Assembly (NCBI GenBank): GCA_963851045.1 | Contig: CAWKNC010000002.1 | Coordinates: 1,178,001-1,242,000, forward strand | Source of the DNA: WHSW01 sp963851045 | GTDB lineage: Bacteria; Actinomycetota; Thermoleophilia; Solirubrobacterales; 70-9 | DNA length: 64,000 nt | Direction: 5' to 3' | In this document: in pieces, positions 52,404 to 60,776 of the stretch | Position numbering within the stretch: position 1 is the first letter of the stretch | Layout: the number at the start of each line of letters is the position of its first letter | Notes under the pieces: generated by a model | Databases searched by the model: none | Told to the model about the DNA's origin: nothing | What the model saw: only the letters and a program-made list of their open reading frames with translations | Made by a program: the position numbers and the translations under genes

Positions 52404-52427
52404 ACGCCCGGCAAACGGGCCGGGCGT
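52404..52427 (-). terminator. Rho-independent-type terminator for the gene at 52489
   Basis: ACGCCCGGC and GCCGGGCGT form a perfect 9-bp stem with a 6-nt loop. Read on the minus strand it follows the small membrane-protein gene and is followed by TTTCGCTTTG, a weak T-rich tail. Confidence 0.65.
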
Positions 52428-52488
52428 CTCGGGGTACAGGGAGGAGAGATACGTATTTTTTTTGTCTATGTGAGGGCGATCGGCGTGT

Positions 52489-52839
52489 TTAGGCGCGACG
52501 TGGATGGCTGAACCGCGTTGAAGCGGTCAACGCAACCTGGGCTGCGCCTACACCGATCAAAAAGCTTGGTGCGTACCACTCGCCACTGACAAGCCCGATC
52601 GCGACGCCGCTGAGCACGGCGAACGCTGCGACCGCGTAGTCAAAGGCGGCGTGCGCGGAGATCGGCACGCTCGGCTCGGGAGCCTCGGCTTGAAGTGAAA
52701 GACCGAGGAGCAGAACCCCGATCAGGACCGAGATGATCGTCGCCGTCTGGCCGAAGTCGAGCAGGAACGGCGCAACCATGATCGCGGGAGCCGCGAGCAT
52801 CTCGAGTGCGCCGTGGATGGAGAGTGGAATGGCCCTCAT
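52489..52839 (-). CDS. Small four-helix membrane protein
   Basis: A 116-residue protein with about four hydrophobic segments: MLAAPAIMVAPFLL, TATIISVLIGVLLLGLSL, YAVAAFAVLSGVAIGLV and SFLIGVGAAQVALTA. The His/Asp near the membrane entry (SIHGALEM, HAAFDYAVA) gives an internal two-fold repeat like SPW-repeat membrane proteins. Function unknown. A LexA-like site lies 17 nt upstream of its ATG and a terminator lies after it, so it appears to be a single-gene transcript. Confidence 0.72.
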   Translation of the reverse strand: MRAIPLSIHGALEMLAAPAIMVAPFLLDFGQTATIISVLIGVLLLGLSLQAEAPEPSVPISAHAAFDYAVAAFAVLSGVAIGLVSGEWYAPSFLIGVGAAQVALTASTRFSHPRRA

Positions 52840-52855
52840 GTCCCCAACCAGGATA

Positions 52856-52869
52856 CGAACGTATGTGCG
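52856..52869. promoter_or_regulatory. Imperfect LexA-like site
   Basis: CGAACGTATGTGCG matches CGAAC-N4-GTTCG with one mismatch. With one flanking base each side it matches 14 of 16 positions of the perfect palindrome at 30283. It sits just before the ATG at 52839, a position suited to repression of the small membrane-protein gene. Confidence 0.5.
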
Positions 52870-52914
52870 TTTTGGGTGTGATGGGGCTCACAGTCCCCAC
52901 AGTGGCGAAGCCGC

Positions 52915-54939
52915 CTAGCCGCTGACGCGAGAACCGGCGCCGATGGCGACCTGCACACGCTCGGCCACAGCCGAACCGGTCAGGCCGACCTCCTCGCGCA
53001 AAAGCGCGGGCTTGCCGTGGGTGACGTAGCGGTCGGGCAGGCCGATTCGCATCACCCGCGCGCGCTCGGCACCGGCCTCGCCGAATGAGTCCTCGAGGTG
53101 CTCGAGCACTGCCGAGCCGAACCCACCGGCGAGCACGTTCTCCTCAACCGTCACGACGAGGTCGTGCTCGGCCGCCAGTCGCTCGATCAGTGCCTCATCG
53201 AGAGGCTTCGTAAAGCGCGCGTCCGCGACGGTCACATCGAGATCGTGTTCGGCCAGCAGAGCCGCGGCGTCCAGGGCGACGCTGACGCCGTAGCCGTAGC
53301 CGAGCAGGGCGACCTTCTCGCCTTCCTTCAGCACCTCACCGGTGCCGATTGGGATCTCGCGAGCCCGATCCGGAAGCGGTACGCCCTCCGCGGCTCCGCG
53401 CGGATAGCGGAAGGCAATCGGGCCGTCGTGGGTGATCGCGGTGCGCAGCATGTGGCAGAGCATCGCCTCGTCGCGCGGCGCCATCACGACGATGTTCGGC
53501 AGCGAGCGCAGGTAGGAGATGTCGAAGGCCCCGTGGTGGGTGGGGCCATCGTCGCCGACGAGGCCGGCGCGATCCATCGCGAAGACGACATCCAGACCCT
53601 GCAGACAGACGTCGTGAACGATCTGGTCGTAGGCACGCTGTAGGAAGGTCGAGTAGATCGCGCATACGGGCTTCGCGCCCTGGATGGCAAGACCCGAGGC
53701 GAACAGCACCGCGTCCTGCTCGGCGATGCCGACGTCGTAGTACTGCTCGGGACATTCCCTTTCAAGCGCCGTCAGGCCAGTCCCCCCCGCCATCGCCGCG
53801 GTGATGCCGATCACCCGCGGGTCGCGCTTGGCCTCGACCACGAGCGCGTCGCCGAAGACCGCGGTGTAGGCGGGCGGCGCCTTCTTGGCCTCCTCGGGAC
53901 GGCTGCCCTCGACCATCTCGGGCCGTGCGACCGGCGCCTTTGGCGTCGGCTTCTTCTTCGGCGCCGGAGCGCGCTCGACGATCGATCCCGGCTTCGCGGC
54001 ATGCCACTCCTCCATGCCCTCGAGCCCGCCGTCCTCGGCCGGCTCGAAGCCCTTGCCCTTCACCGTGTGGATGTGGACGACCACCGGTCGGTCGGCGTCG
54101 AGGGCGGCGGCGAGGTTGCGCCGCAGCAGTGCGACGTCGTGGCCGTCGAACGGCCCCATGTAGGCCAGGTCGAGCTCCTCGAACATCAATCCCGGCGCGG
54201 CATACGCCTTGATCGCCGACTTGATCTCCGGGCCCAGCTTTCCGATCTGGCGACCAAGGCCCAGCGGCAGCTTCGTGAGGCGGTCCTCGACCTCCTCACG
54301 AGCGTGGTAGAGGCGCGGGTTGGCCCGCAGGCGCTGGAACGAGCGCGAGAGCGCACCGACGTTCGGGGAGATCGACATCCCGTTGTCGTTCAAAACGATC
54401 ACGATCGGCGTCTGCAACCCGCCGGCGTTGTGCAGTGCCTCGAAGGCGACGCCGCCCGTGAGCGCTCCGTCGCCGATCACCGCTACGACCTTGCCGTCGT
54501 CGCCGATCCCGTGGCGCATCGCTTCCTTGAGACCGACCGCGTAACCGATGGAAGTCGAGGCGTGGCCGGCGCCCATGATGTCGTGCTCGGACTCGGCCAT
54601 CGAGCAGAACGGGGCCAGGCCGCCGTACTGGCGAATCGTTTCGAGGCGATCAGCGCGCCCGGTGAGGACCTTGTGCGGGTAGGCCTGGTGACCGACGTCC
54701 CAGAGGATCTTGTCGCGCGGCGAGTCGAGCAGTGCGTGCAGAACCGTGGTCAGCTCGCAGGTTCCCAGGTTGGCGCCGAAGTGACCGCCGATCTCGCCGA
54801 TCGTGTCGATGATCAGCTCGCGGACCTCCTGGGATACCTGGGTCAGCTGCTCGTCTGAGAGCTGGCTCAGGTCGGCAGGGCCGGAGATCGCGTCGAGGAG
54901 GCGGGGGTCCCTGGGCTTGCCGTTGGTTTCGTCGGTCAT
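52915..54939 (-). CDS. dxs: 1-deoxy-D-xylulose-5-phosphate synthase
   Basis: A 674-residue thiamin-diphosphate enzyme that condenses pyruvate and glyceraldehyde-3-phosphate, the first step of the MEP isoprenoid pathway. Motifs: DVGHQAYPHK with His84, the ThDP site GDGALTGGVAFEALHNAGG ending in LNDN, and the pyrimidine domain with GIAEQDAVLFASGLA and DRAGLVGDDGPTHHG. An unusual Pro/Lys/Ala-rich linker (about residues 321-355, VERAPAPKKKPTPKAP) sits between the first two domains, making it longer than E. coli Dxs (about 620). It overlaps the prenyl synthase stop by 4 nt. Confidence 0.96.
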   Translation of the reverse strand: MTDETNGKPRDPRLLDAISGPADLSQLSDEQLTQVSQEVRELIIDTIGEIGGHFGANLGTCELTTVLHALLDSPRDKILWDVGHQAYPHKVLTGRADRLETIRQYGGLAPFCSMAESEHDIMGAGHASTSIGYAVGLKEAMRHGIGDDGKVVAVIGDGALTGGVAFEALHNAGGLQTPIVIVLNDNGMSISPNVGALSRSFQRLRANPRLYHAREEVEDRLTKLPLGLGRQIGKLGPEIKSAIKAYAAPGLMFEELDLAYMGPFDGHDVALLRRNLAAALDADRPVVVHIHTVKGKGFEPAEDGGLEGMEEWHAAKPGSIVERAPAPKKKPTPKAPVARPEMVEGSRPEEAKKAPPAYTAVFGDALVVEAKRDPRVIGITAAMAGGTGLTALERECPEQYYDVGIAEQDAVLFASGLAIQGAKPVCAIYSTFLQRAYDQIVHDVCLQGLDVVFAMDRAGLVGDDGPTHHGAFDISYLRSLPNIVVMAPRDEAMLCHMLRTAITHDGPIAFRYPRGAAEGVPLPDRAREIPIGTGEVLKEGEKVALLGYGYGVSVALDAAALLAEHDLDVTVADARFTKPLDEALIERLAAEHDLVVTVEENVLAGGFGSAVLEHLEDSFGEAGAERARVMRIGLPDRYVTHGKPALLREEVGLTGSAVAERVQVAIGAGSRVSG

Positions 54940-55817
54940 GTCTGGCGGGTGTGGATGAAGTCTGTGATCAATTCGAGGTCCGAGGTCTCGCCGTCGATCG
55001 CTGCGAGCGAGTCGCGCGCCTTGGCGTGTGAATCCGCTGCCAACTCGCGAGCGCGATCGAGTCCGTAGAGGCTGACGTAGGTGAGCTTGCCATGACGCTC
55101 GTCCGATCCGCGCGGCTTGCCGAGCTCTTCGTCGCTTCCCGTGACGTCAAGAATGTCATCAACGATCTGAAACAGAACCCCAAGTTCGTCTGCAAAACGC
55201 GTGTACGGAATTGTCGCAGCTTGGTCGTATCCGGCCACCCGGAGCGGCACGATCACGCTTGCGCAGATCAGGCGGCCGGTCTTCAGCGCGTGGAGCCCGC
55301 GCAGACCGTCGGCATCGAGACTCTCCCCCGCCGTTACGTCGACGTACTGGCCGCCGACCATGCCGCCAACGCCCGTCGCTTGCGCAAGCGCTCCGAGGGC
55401 GGACAGAATGTTCGCGGGCTCCCCGCGCTGCTGTTGGCAGAAGTGGCGAATCGCCTCCGCGAAGAGACCGTCCCCCGCCAGGATCGCGACGTCCTCGCCG
55501 TGAACGACATGCGACGTTGGACGCCCGCGCCGAAGCGCGTCGTCGTCCATCGCCGGCAGGTCGTCGTGAATCAGCGAGTAGGTATGGATGAGCTCAATCG
55601 CCGCTGCGGCCGGCAACATCTCGGCCGGATCCGCGCCGGCGGACCTGGCCGCGGCAAGGCACAGCACCGGCCGAATCCGCTTACCGCCGGCGAGCAGCGA
55701 GTAGCGCATCGCCTCGTCGAGACCCGTCGTTGCTGCGAGCTCGGAGAAGCGCAGGGACTCAAGGTAGGCCTCCACCTGGGCCTGGAGATCGTCTGGGTAG
55801 TTTCCCGCGCCGGACAC
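54936..55817 (-). CDS. ispA: Short-chain prenyl diphosphate synthase (IspA-like)
   Basis: A 293-residue all-alpha prenyltransferase. The first aspartate-rich motif DDLPAMDDD starts at Asp85 and the second, DDILD, at Asp220. LLAGGKRIRPVL and GGQYVD are conserved. The residues before the first motif (HTYSLIH) resemble bacterial farnesyl diphosphate synthases, but geranylgeranyl synthase cannot be excluded. It precedes dxs in an ATGA overlap; xseA/xseB, often found upstream, are not here. Confidence 0.92.
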   Translation of the reverse strand: MSGAGNYPDDLQAQVEAYLESLRFSELAATTGLDEAMRYSLLAGGKRIRPVLCLAAARSAGADPAEMLPAAAAIELIHTYSLIHDDLPAMDDDALRRGRPTSHVVHGEDVAILAGDGLFAEAIRHFCQQQRGEPANILSALGALAQATGVGGMVGGQYVDVTAGESLDADGLRGLHALKTGRLICASVIVPLRVAGYDQAATIPYTRFADELGVLFQIVDDILDVTGSDEELGKPRGSDERHGKLTYVSLYGLDRARELAADSHAKARDSLAAIDGETSDLELITDFIHTRQT

Positions 55818-55862
55818 GACCGAAAGCGTACGGCGTGGTCGCCGCCCAAACGGCGTGCAGAC

Positions 55863-56780
55863 TTATCGCGGCAGGTGCTCGAGCCGTCGCACCAGGAGGT
55901 CGAGGCAATCGCTATCGGCAAGCACGTCGTCACGGAGCGTGCCCCCACGGCGCTCGCGAAGCTCTGCGAGCTGGCCAGCGTCGGGGACGATGTCCACGAG
56001 CCCCGCGGTGAGGTCGTTGACCCCGACAAGCCGGCGCTCGGCGACGCCGACAGTTCGTGTGCTTGGGATGCCGTAGGCCTCGCGCTCGGATGCGGATGCC
56101 AGGAAGGTGCGATGCGTAAGCCAGGGAGCGGTGTACCCGATCACTGCGACGTAGCGATCCTGAAGGCGCTTGATCACCGCATGCAGCTGTTCGGCCATGC
56201 GGTTGTGGACCTCAACGTAAGCCGCCCGTTCACTGTTTCCCCAGGCACCGTTCTCAGTCGAGCAGTCCTCGCGCCATGTCGGCTCGATCCCGCGTTGTTC
56301 GAAGAGGCCGGGATCGTCATAGCGACCGCACGGCGACAGCTCTCCCTCCCAGTGGTAGATCGCCTCATATGGGACGTAGGCGAACGGCTCGGAGATCACC
56401 ACGCGGTCGATCCGCAATCCGTGGCCGACGAGCGGCGCATTGGATAACAACTCCGGCTCGGCTCCGCGCAGAGTGGCCGGGGGGTCGCCGAGTCCCTCCG
56501 GGTAGTAGCCCTCGCCGAGCAATCTCCGGTTGATGGCGAGATGCTCAGGCGAGAGCGTGTAGGGCTTTGTTTTCTGACACGGCAGCAGCAGGAGCGCGGC
56601 CGGCTCGCCGCCGGGCGGCGGCTCGAACTCCTCTCGCGCCCATGCGAGAAACCGGCTGACGACCGGGAGCCCCAGGCCCTCGAGGTTCTCCTGCGGACAG
56701 AAGAACGTCAGCTCGGGGTCGAGGGTGTAGGGCGGTAGCGGCTTCTCACGGGCCGCCTCGATCAACTCCTCGCGATCCAT
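55863..56780 (-). CDS. DUF5591-like protein, related to archaeosine-type tRNA enzymes
   Basis: A 305-residue protein from ATG 56780, whose TAATG overlaps the deacetylase stop. The segment ALLLLPCQKTKPYTLSPEHLAINRRLL resembles the DUF5591 block in archaeal archaeosine/TGT-related proteins. VVISEPFAYVPYEAIYHWEG and GVNDLTAGLVDIVPDAGQ are further conserved-looking parts. There is no signal peptide. The role in bacteria is unknown; a nucleobase-related activity would fit the purine-type importer operon, but that is speculative. Confidence 0.6.
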   Translation of the reverse strand: MDREELIEAAREKPLPPYTLDPELTFFCPQENLEGLGLPVVSRFLAWAREEFEPPPGGEPAALLLLPCQKTKPYTLSPEHLAINRRLLGEGYYPEGLGDPPATLRGAEPELLSNAPLVGHGLRIDRVVISEPFAYVPYEAIYHWEGELSPCGRYDDPGLFEQRGIEPTWREDCSTENGAWGNSERAAYVEVHNRMAEQLHAVIKRLQDRYVAVIGYTAPWLTHRTFLASASEREAYGIPSTRTVGVAERRLVGVNDLTAGLVDIVPDAGQLAELRERRGGTLRDDVLADSDCLDLLVRRLEHLPR

Positions 56781-57904
56781 TATTTGGTTGAGCCTCCGCT
56801 CCGCGTCATGAGCTGCTCGCAGGCCGCGATCACCTCTTGTTGATGTGGCTGCAGGTCCTGGTAGGGAAAGCTCGCGTATCCGGAAAGAAACGGGTCGGAA
56901 ACGCCCGTGTCGATGCCGGCGAGCTCCTCGACGACGGCAAGGCCGCAAAACGGCACGTAGGCCGTCGCGTATCCCCCCTCATGACACGCAACGAGCCGCC
57001 CCGCGCAGAGGTCGTCAGCTGCCGCCATCAGCGCACTCGTCATCGTCCGAAATCCCTCGCTGTGGACCATCATCCGAGCCAGTGGATCCTGTGGGCTCGC
57101 GTCGAATCCGCAGGCGATCAGGATCAGCTCGGGCTGATGCCTTTGCAGCGCCGGGACGATCACGCGGTCGACGGCCTCCAGATAGGCGCCCACGCCGGAG
57201 CCGGGCGGCAGCGGGATGTTGAGGTTCGCGCCCTCGCCGGCGCCCTCGCCCGTGCGGTCGAGTCCACCCGAACCGTGCGGGAACGCGCCAGCTTGATGGA
57301 TCGAGATCGTTAGAACGTCGGGATCTCGATAGAAGGCATCCTCGGTTCCGTTGCCGTGGTGCGCGTCCCAGTCGACGATCGCAACTCTCCCCAGCCCCAG
57401 CCGCGCTCGCGCGTGGGCCGCGGCGAGCGCGACGTTCGAGTACACGCAGAATCCGAACGCGCCCGCGGGCCCCGCGTGGTGGCCGGGCGGGCGCACGAGC
57501 GCGTAAGCGTTCATGGCCTCGCCGGCGATCACGGCCTCCACGGCGGCGAGACACCCTCCGGCCGCGAGCCGCGCAATCGCCGCGCCACCGGGTCCAATCG
57601 GAGCCTCCTCGCCCACCTCGCCGCCGCCCGCCGCGCTCACTCGCTCGACGCGATCCACATGCTCGCGCGTGTGGACGCGCAGGAGCTCCTCGTCGGTTGC
57701 CGGCCGTGGCGAGATCGGCACGAGCGCGTCGAGCGCTCCGCTGTAGGCGAGCAGGTTGTGCAGCCGCCGTTTCGCGCGTGGGTTCTCAATGTGCTCCTCC
57801 GGTTCAAGCGGTCCCCCGGCAGGCAAGAACGCGGCGCCGCTGCCGGTTGAGTGCCACATGTAGGACTCATGCCACACCAACCCGGTCGGCGCCGACCGGG
57901 TCAT
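56780..57904 (-). CDS. Histone-deacetylase-superfamily amidohydrolase (acetylpolyamine/class II type)
   Basis: A 374-residue zinc deacetylase. The tandem His142/His143 are in PPGHHAG, metal ligands Asp178/Asp180/His182 in VDWDAHHGNGTEDAFY, and Asp268 in ACGFDASPQDP. FMLT-like SGYASFPYQ closes the protein. Bacterial relatives deacetylate acetylpolyamines or similar N-acyl compounds. ATG 57904 overlaps the nitrilase stop by 4 nt, tying it to the importer operon. Confidence 0.9.
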   Translation of the reverse strand: MTRSAPTGLVWHESYMWHSTGSGAAFLPAGGPLEPEEHIENPRAKRRLHNLLAYSGALDALVPISPRPATDEELLRVHTREHVDRVERVSAAGGGEVGEEAPIGPGGAAIARLAAGGCLAAVEAVIAGEAMNAYALVRPPGHHAGPAGAFGFCVYSNVALAAAHARARLGLGRVAIVDWDAHHGNGTEDAFYRDPDVLTISIHQAGAFPHGSGGLDRTGEGAGEGANLNIPLPPGSGVGAYLEAVDRVIVPALQRHQPELILIACGFDASPQDPLARMMVHSEGFRTMTSALMAAADDLCAGRLVACHEGGYATAYVPFCGLAVVEELAGIDTGVSDPFLSGYASFPYQDLQPHQQEVIAACEQLMTRSGGSTK

Positions 57905-58791
57905 TCGCCGCCCCGGCGTGCTGCCTCGTCGTAGTCGTAGAGGTCCGGTCGCGCTGCGGTCAACTCGCCGTAGAGCTGTGGGCGCCGCGCGCGAAGCAGG
58001 CCGGGTAGCGAGTCGAACTGCTTCGGCTCCTGCATGGAGTCGTCCGTCGACCGCAGCCACCTCGCGCGCTCGAGGTCGCAGTCGGCAACGACGAGGCCGG
58101 GACGATCCGACGACGCGAGCACGGTCTCCGGGCCGGCGATCAGGGCGGAGCCACTCTCGTCTCCGAACAGAGCCTGCGTCAGCCCCAGATAGCACTGATT
58201 CTCGATCGCTCGGGCGCGTGCGATCAGCTGCCAGTTCGGCGCCACACGGTGAAATCCACCACCAGCAGGGGCGAGCAGGATCTCCGCCCCGGTCAGCGCA
58301 AGCGATCGCGCGATCTCTGGGAGCCAGAGTTCCGAGCAGATGAGGACACCCACCTCAAGGCCGCTAGCGAGCGCGACGGAGCAGAACTCGCCGCCAGGCG
58401 CCATCCCGACGCCGGAGAGAACCTCGTGGACGTCACCGGTGGCCGGATGGCTGCGCTCGTACTGACGAACCGTTGAGCCATCCGTGTCGCACAGGTAGGC
58501 CATCGTTCGGTGGAGGCCGTCTTCGCCGCGCTCGACACGGCCCCAGCAGACCGCGCAGCCAGCCGCCGCGGCGGCTGCGGCGATCTCGCCGGCAGCGTCA
58601 TAGGTGGAGCCCGACCGGATTGGCCCCGGGTAGGCCTCGGGAAAGACGAGGAGCTCGACGCCACGTTCGCCGGCGGAGGCGATGGCTGCGACCGCCGCCT
58701 CAACCTTCGCCTCCTCGGGCTCCTGCTCCTGCGCGAGCGGTTGACATACCGCGAGGCGAACGCTCTCTGGCCGATCGCTACTGCCTGACAT
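57901..58791 (-). CDS. Carbon-nitrogen hydrolase (nitrilase superfamily), Lys of triad replaced
   Basis: A 296-residue protein from ATG 58791, chosen for its GGGAGG site and 14-nt overlap with the permease gene. Glu52 in LLVFPEAYPG and nucleophile Cys152 in GVLICSELWLPEIARSL fit the nitrilase triad. The expected Lys in the YRK-x-H pattern is Arg113 in QYERSHPATG. The enzyme might still hydrolyse an amide or N-carbamoyl compound, or might have lost activity. Neighbours suggest ureido- or polyamine-type substrates. Confidence 0.86.
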   Translation of the reverse strand: MSGSSDRPESVRLAVCQPLAQEQEPEEAKVEAAVAAIASAGERGVELLVFPEAYPGPIRSGSTYDAAGEIAAAAAAAGCAVCWGRVERGEDGLHRTMAYLCDTDGSTVRQYERSHPATGDVHEVLSGVGMAPGGEFCSVALASGLEVGVLICSELWLPEIARSLALTGAEILLAPAGGGFHRVAPNWQLIARARAIENQCYLGLTQALFGDESGSALIAGPETVLASSDRPGLVVADCDLERARWLRSTDDSMQEPKQFDSLPGLLRARRPQLYGELTAARPDLYDYDEAARRGGE

Positions 58792-59710
58792 AGGTCCTCC
58801 CAAGTGCGGCGGGCATCGATGCGCGCCCGACGACAACCGCGTAGACGATGAGGGTTGCGACATACGGCAGCGCGAGCATCAACTCCGCGGGCAGGTCGAT
58901 ATTGGTCGCCTGGACGCGGAGGGCGAGTGCCTCGAAGACGCTGAAGAGCAGCGCGGCCCAAATTGCCTTGATCGGAGACCAGCCCGCGATGATCACAACA
59001 GCCAGCGCGATGAATCCGCGGCCCCCGGTCATTCCGTCGCTGAAGGTAAACAGCTGGCCGAGCGAGAGAAACACACCGCCGAGACCGGCGAGGGCGCCGC
59101 AGATGAGCATCGTCTGCCAGCGGACACGGACAACGTCGATACCAAGGCTGTCCGAAGCGCGGGGATCCTCCCCGCATGCCCGAAGGCGCAGCCCCCAGCT
59201 CGTCTTTGTGAGTGCCCACCACGACATCCCGACCGCGCCAGCCGCGATGTAGACGAAGGCGCTCTGCTCGAACAGAATCGGTCCGAGCACCGGGATATCG
59301 CGCAGGACCGGCGGGCTGAGCGCCCCAAACCCGTCCACCCGCGGGACGTTGCCGCCTTCCCAGATCGTCCGCGACAGATAGGCGGTGAGTCCCAACACCG
59401 CGATATTGAGGGCGATCCCGCTAACGATCTGGTCCCCTCCGAGGTTGATCGCAACGTATGCCTGAATCGACGCGACGACCAGCGCGAACGCGACCCCCAC
59501 CGCGAGCCCAAGCAGCGCAGAGCCGGTGATGTCAGCGCCAAGCACACCGCCGAAGGCCGCCATGAGCATCATGCCCTCGAGGCCGACGTTCACCAGCCCG
59601 GCGCGCTCGGCGAACACCTCGCCAAGCGCGGCAAAGAAGATCGGCAATGCCAGCCTGATAGCCGCCGCGTACAGCGCCGTCGAGGTCAGGATGTCAAGTA
59701 GTTCGCTCAC
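58778..59710 (-). CDS. ABC transporter permease, BMP/nucleoside-type (second subunit)
   Basis: A 310-residue membrane protein with about nine hydrophobic segments. FFAALGEVFAERAGLVNVGLEGMMLM is the signature of the second permease of YufQ-like nucleoside/BMP importers, and RACGEDPRASDSLGIDV is the cytoplasmic EAA-type coupling loop. The start is GTG 59710, overlapping the other permease by 17 nt. It would form a heterodimeric pore with that neighbour. Confidence 0.93.
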   Translation of the reverse strand: MSELLDILTSTALYAAAIRLALPIFFAALGEVFAERAGLVNVGLEGMMLMAAFGGVLGADITGSALLGLAVGVAFALVVASIQAYVAINLGGDQIVSGIALNIAVLGLTAYLSRTIWEGGNVPRVDGFGALSPPVLRDIPVLGPILFEQSAFVYIAAGAVGMSWWALTKTSWGLRLRACGEDPRASDSLGIDVVRVRWQTMLICGALAGLGGVFLSLGQLFTFSDGMTGGRGFIALAVVIIAGWSPIKAIWAALLFSVFEALALRVQATNIDLPAELMLALPYVATLIVYAVVVGRASMPAALGRTYVRQ

Positions 59711-60776
59711 GCAACCCTCCGCGGAAACGTCGCCTGACGCGCTGGCCGAGGCGGACCACCAGGTCCGCGTTGGCGATGATCAAAAACAGAACGACGACGC
59801 CCAGCAGGATCTGTGCCAGGGCGATTGGGACCTCGGCCGTTCCCTGCGCCACCTGGATGCCACTGCGCAAGAACCCGATGAACAGCCCTGCAGCCAGGGT
59901 GCCCAACGGCGAGCCACGGCCGATCAGGGCAGTTGCCACCGCGTCGAATCCCCAATTGGGGCTGAAGAAGTCGCTGAGCCGATGCTGATCGCCCAGGAGG
60001 CTGACCGCGCCGGCCAGGCCTCCGAGCGCGCCAGCCACGGCCATGGCCAGCGTCGTCATGCGTTGCGTGGCGACGCCGGCAAATCGGGTGGCATGCTCAC
60101 CCGCGCCGAGTGCCTTCAGCTGGATCCCTGCGCGCGAGCGGTCCATGAGCACCCACGCCGCGCCGGCGACGACGACCATCAGGATCGCCCCGACCGGAAT
60201 CACGTCACCGAGCAAATCCAGGCGACTCGCCTCGGGGATCTCGCGCGTGTACGGATAACCGGCTCCATCCGGGTCCTGAATCGGTCCGCGCACCAGCCAG
60301 CTCACGAACCAAAACGCGATGAAGTTGAGCATGATCGTCGTGATGATTTCTGACAGGCCGAGGCGCGCGCGCAGAACGCCGGCCGCCCCTCCCCACGCCG
60401 CCCCGGCGACTACTGAAGCAGCGAGGGCGCAGACGATCAGCAGCGGGCCCGGGAGGTCGATGTAGAGCGCGATGACAACCGCAGCCAGCGCGCCGATGTA
60501 GATCTGACCCTGACCGCCGAGGTTGAAGAGCCCGGCGCGAAACGCCACCGCCACGCCGATGGCGGTAATCGTGATCGGCGCAGATTCAAGAAGCGAGTTG
60601 CGAATCGCGACATCGCTGCCGACGGCCCCGTCGTAGATGGCCTCCCACGTTGCCGCCAGATCGAGGCCAGCGGCCGCAAGCGCTACCGCACCAACGATGG
60701 CGGCGCCGATCAGCGCGATCGCGGTACGCGCGACGAGAGCGACGCCGTCCTCGGAGAAGCCGAACTTACCGCTCAC
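59694..60776 (-). CDS. ABC transporter permease, BMP/nucleoside-type (first subunit)
   Basis: A 360-residue membrane protein with about ten hydrophobic segments. GVAVAFRAGLFNLGGQGQIYIGAL is the YufP-like signature and LKALGAGEHATRFAGVATQRM the coupling loop. The start is GTG 60776 and overlaps the ATPase gene by 11 nt. It pairs with the second permease. Confidence 0.93.
   Translation of the reverse strand: MSGKFGFSEDGVALVARTAIALIGAAIVGAVALAAAGLDLAATWEAIYDGAVGSDVAIRNSLLESAPITITAIGVAVAFRAGLFNLGGQGQIYIGALAAVVIALYIDLPGPLLIVCALAASVVAGAAWGGAAGVLRARLGLSEIITTIMLNFIAFWFVSWLVRGPIQDPDGAGYPYTREIPEASRLDLLGDVIPVGAILMVVVAGAAWVLMDRSRAGIQLKALGAGEHATRFAGVATQRMTTLAMAVAGALGGLAGAVSLLGDQHRLSDFFSPNWGFDAVATALIGRGSPLGTLAAGLFIGFLRSGIQVAQGTAEVPIALAQILLGVVVLFLIIANADLVVRLGQRVRRRFRGGLRERTT

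Noticed and set aside
52404..52463. Hairpin plus T8 tract as a plus-strand terminator
   Set aside because: The T8 tract begins 28 nt after the stem and no plus-strand gene ends just upstream. The minus-strand reading fits better.
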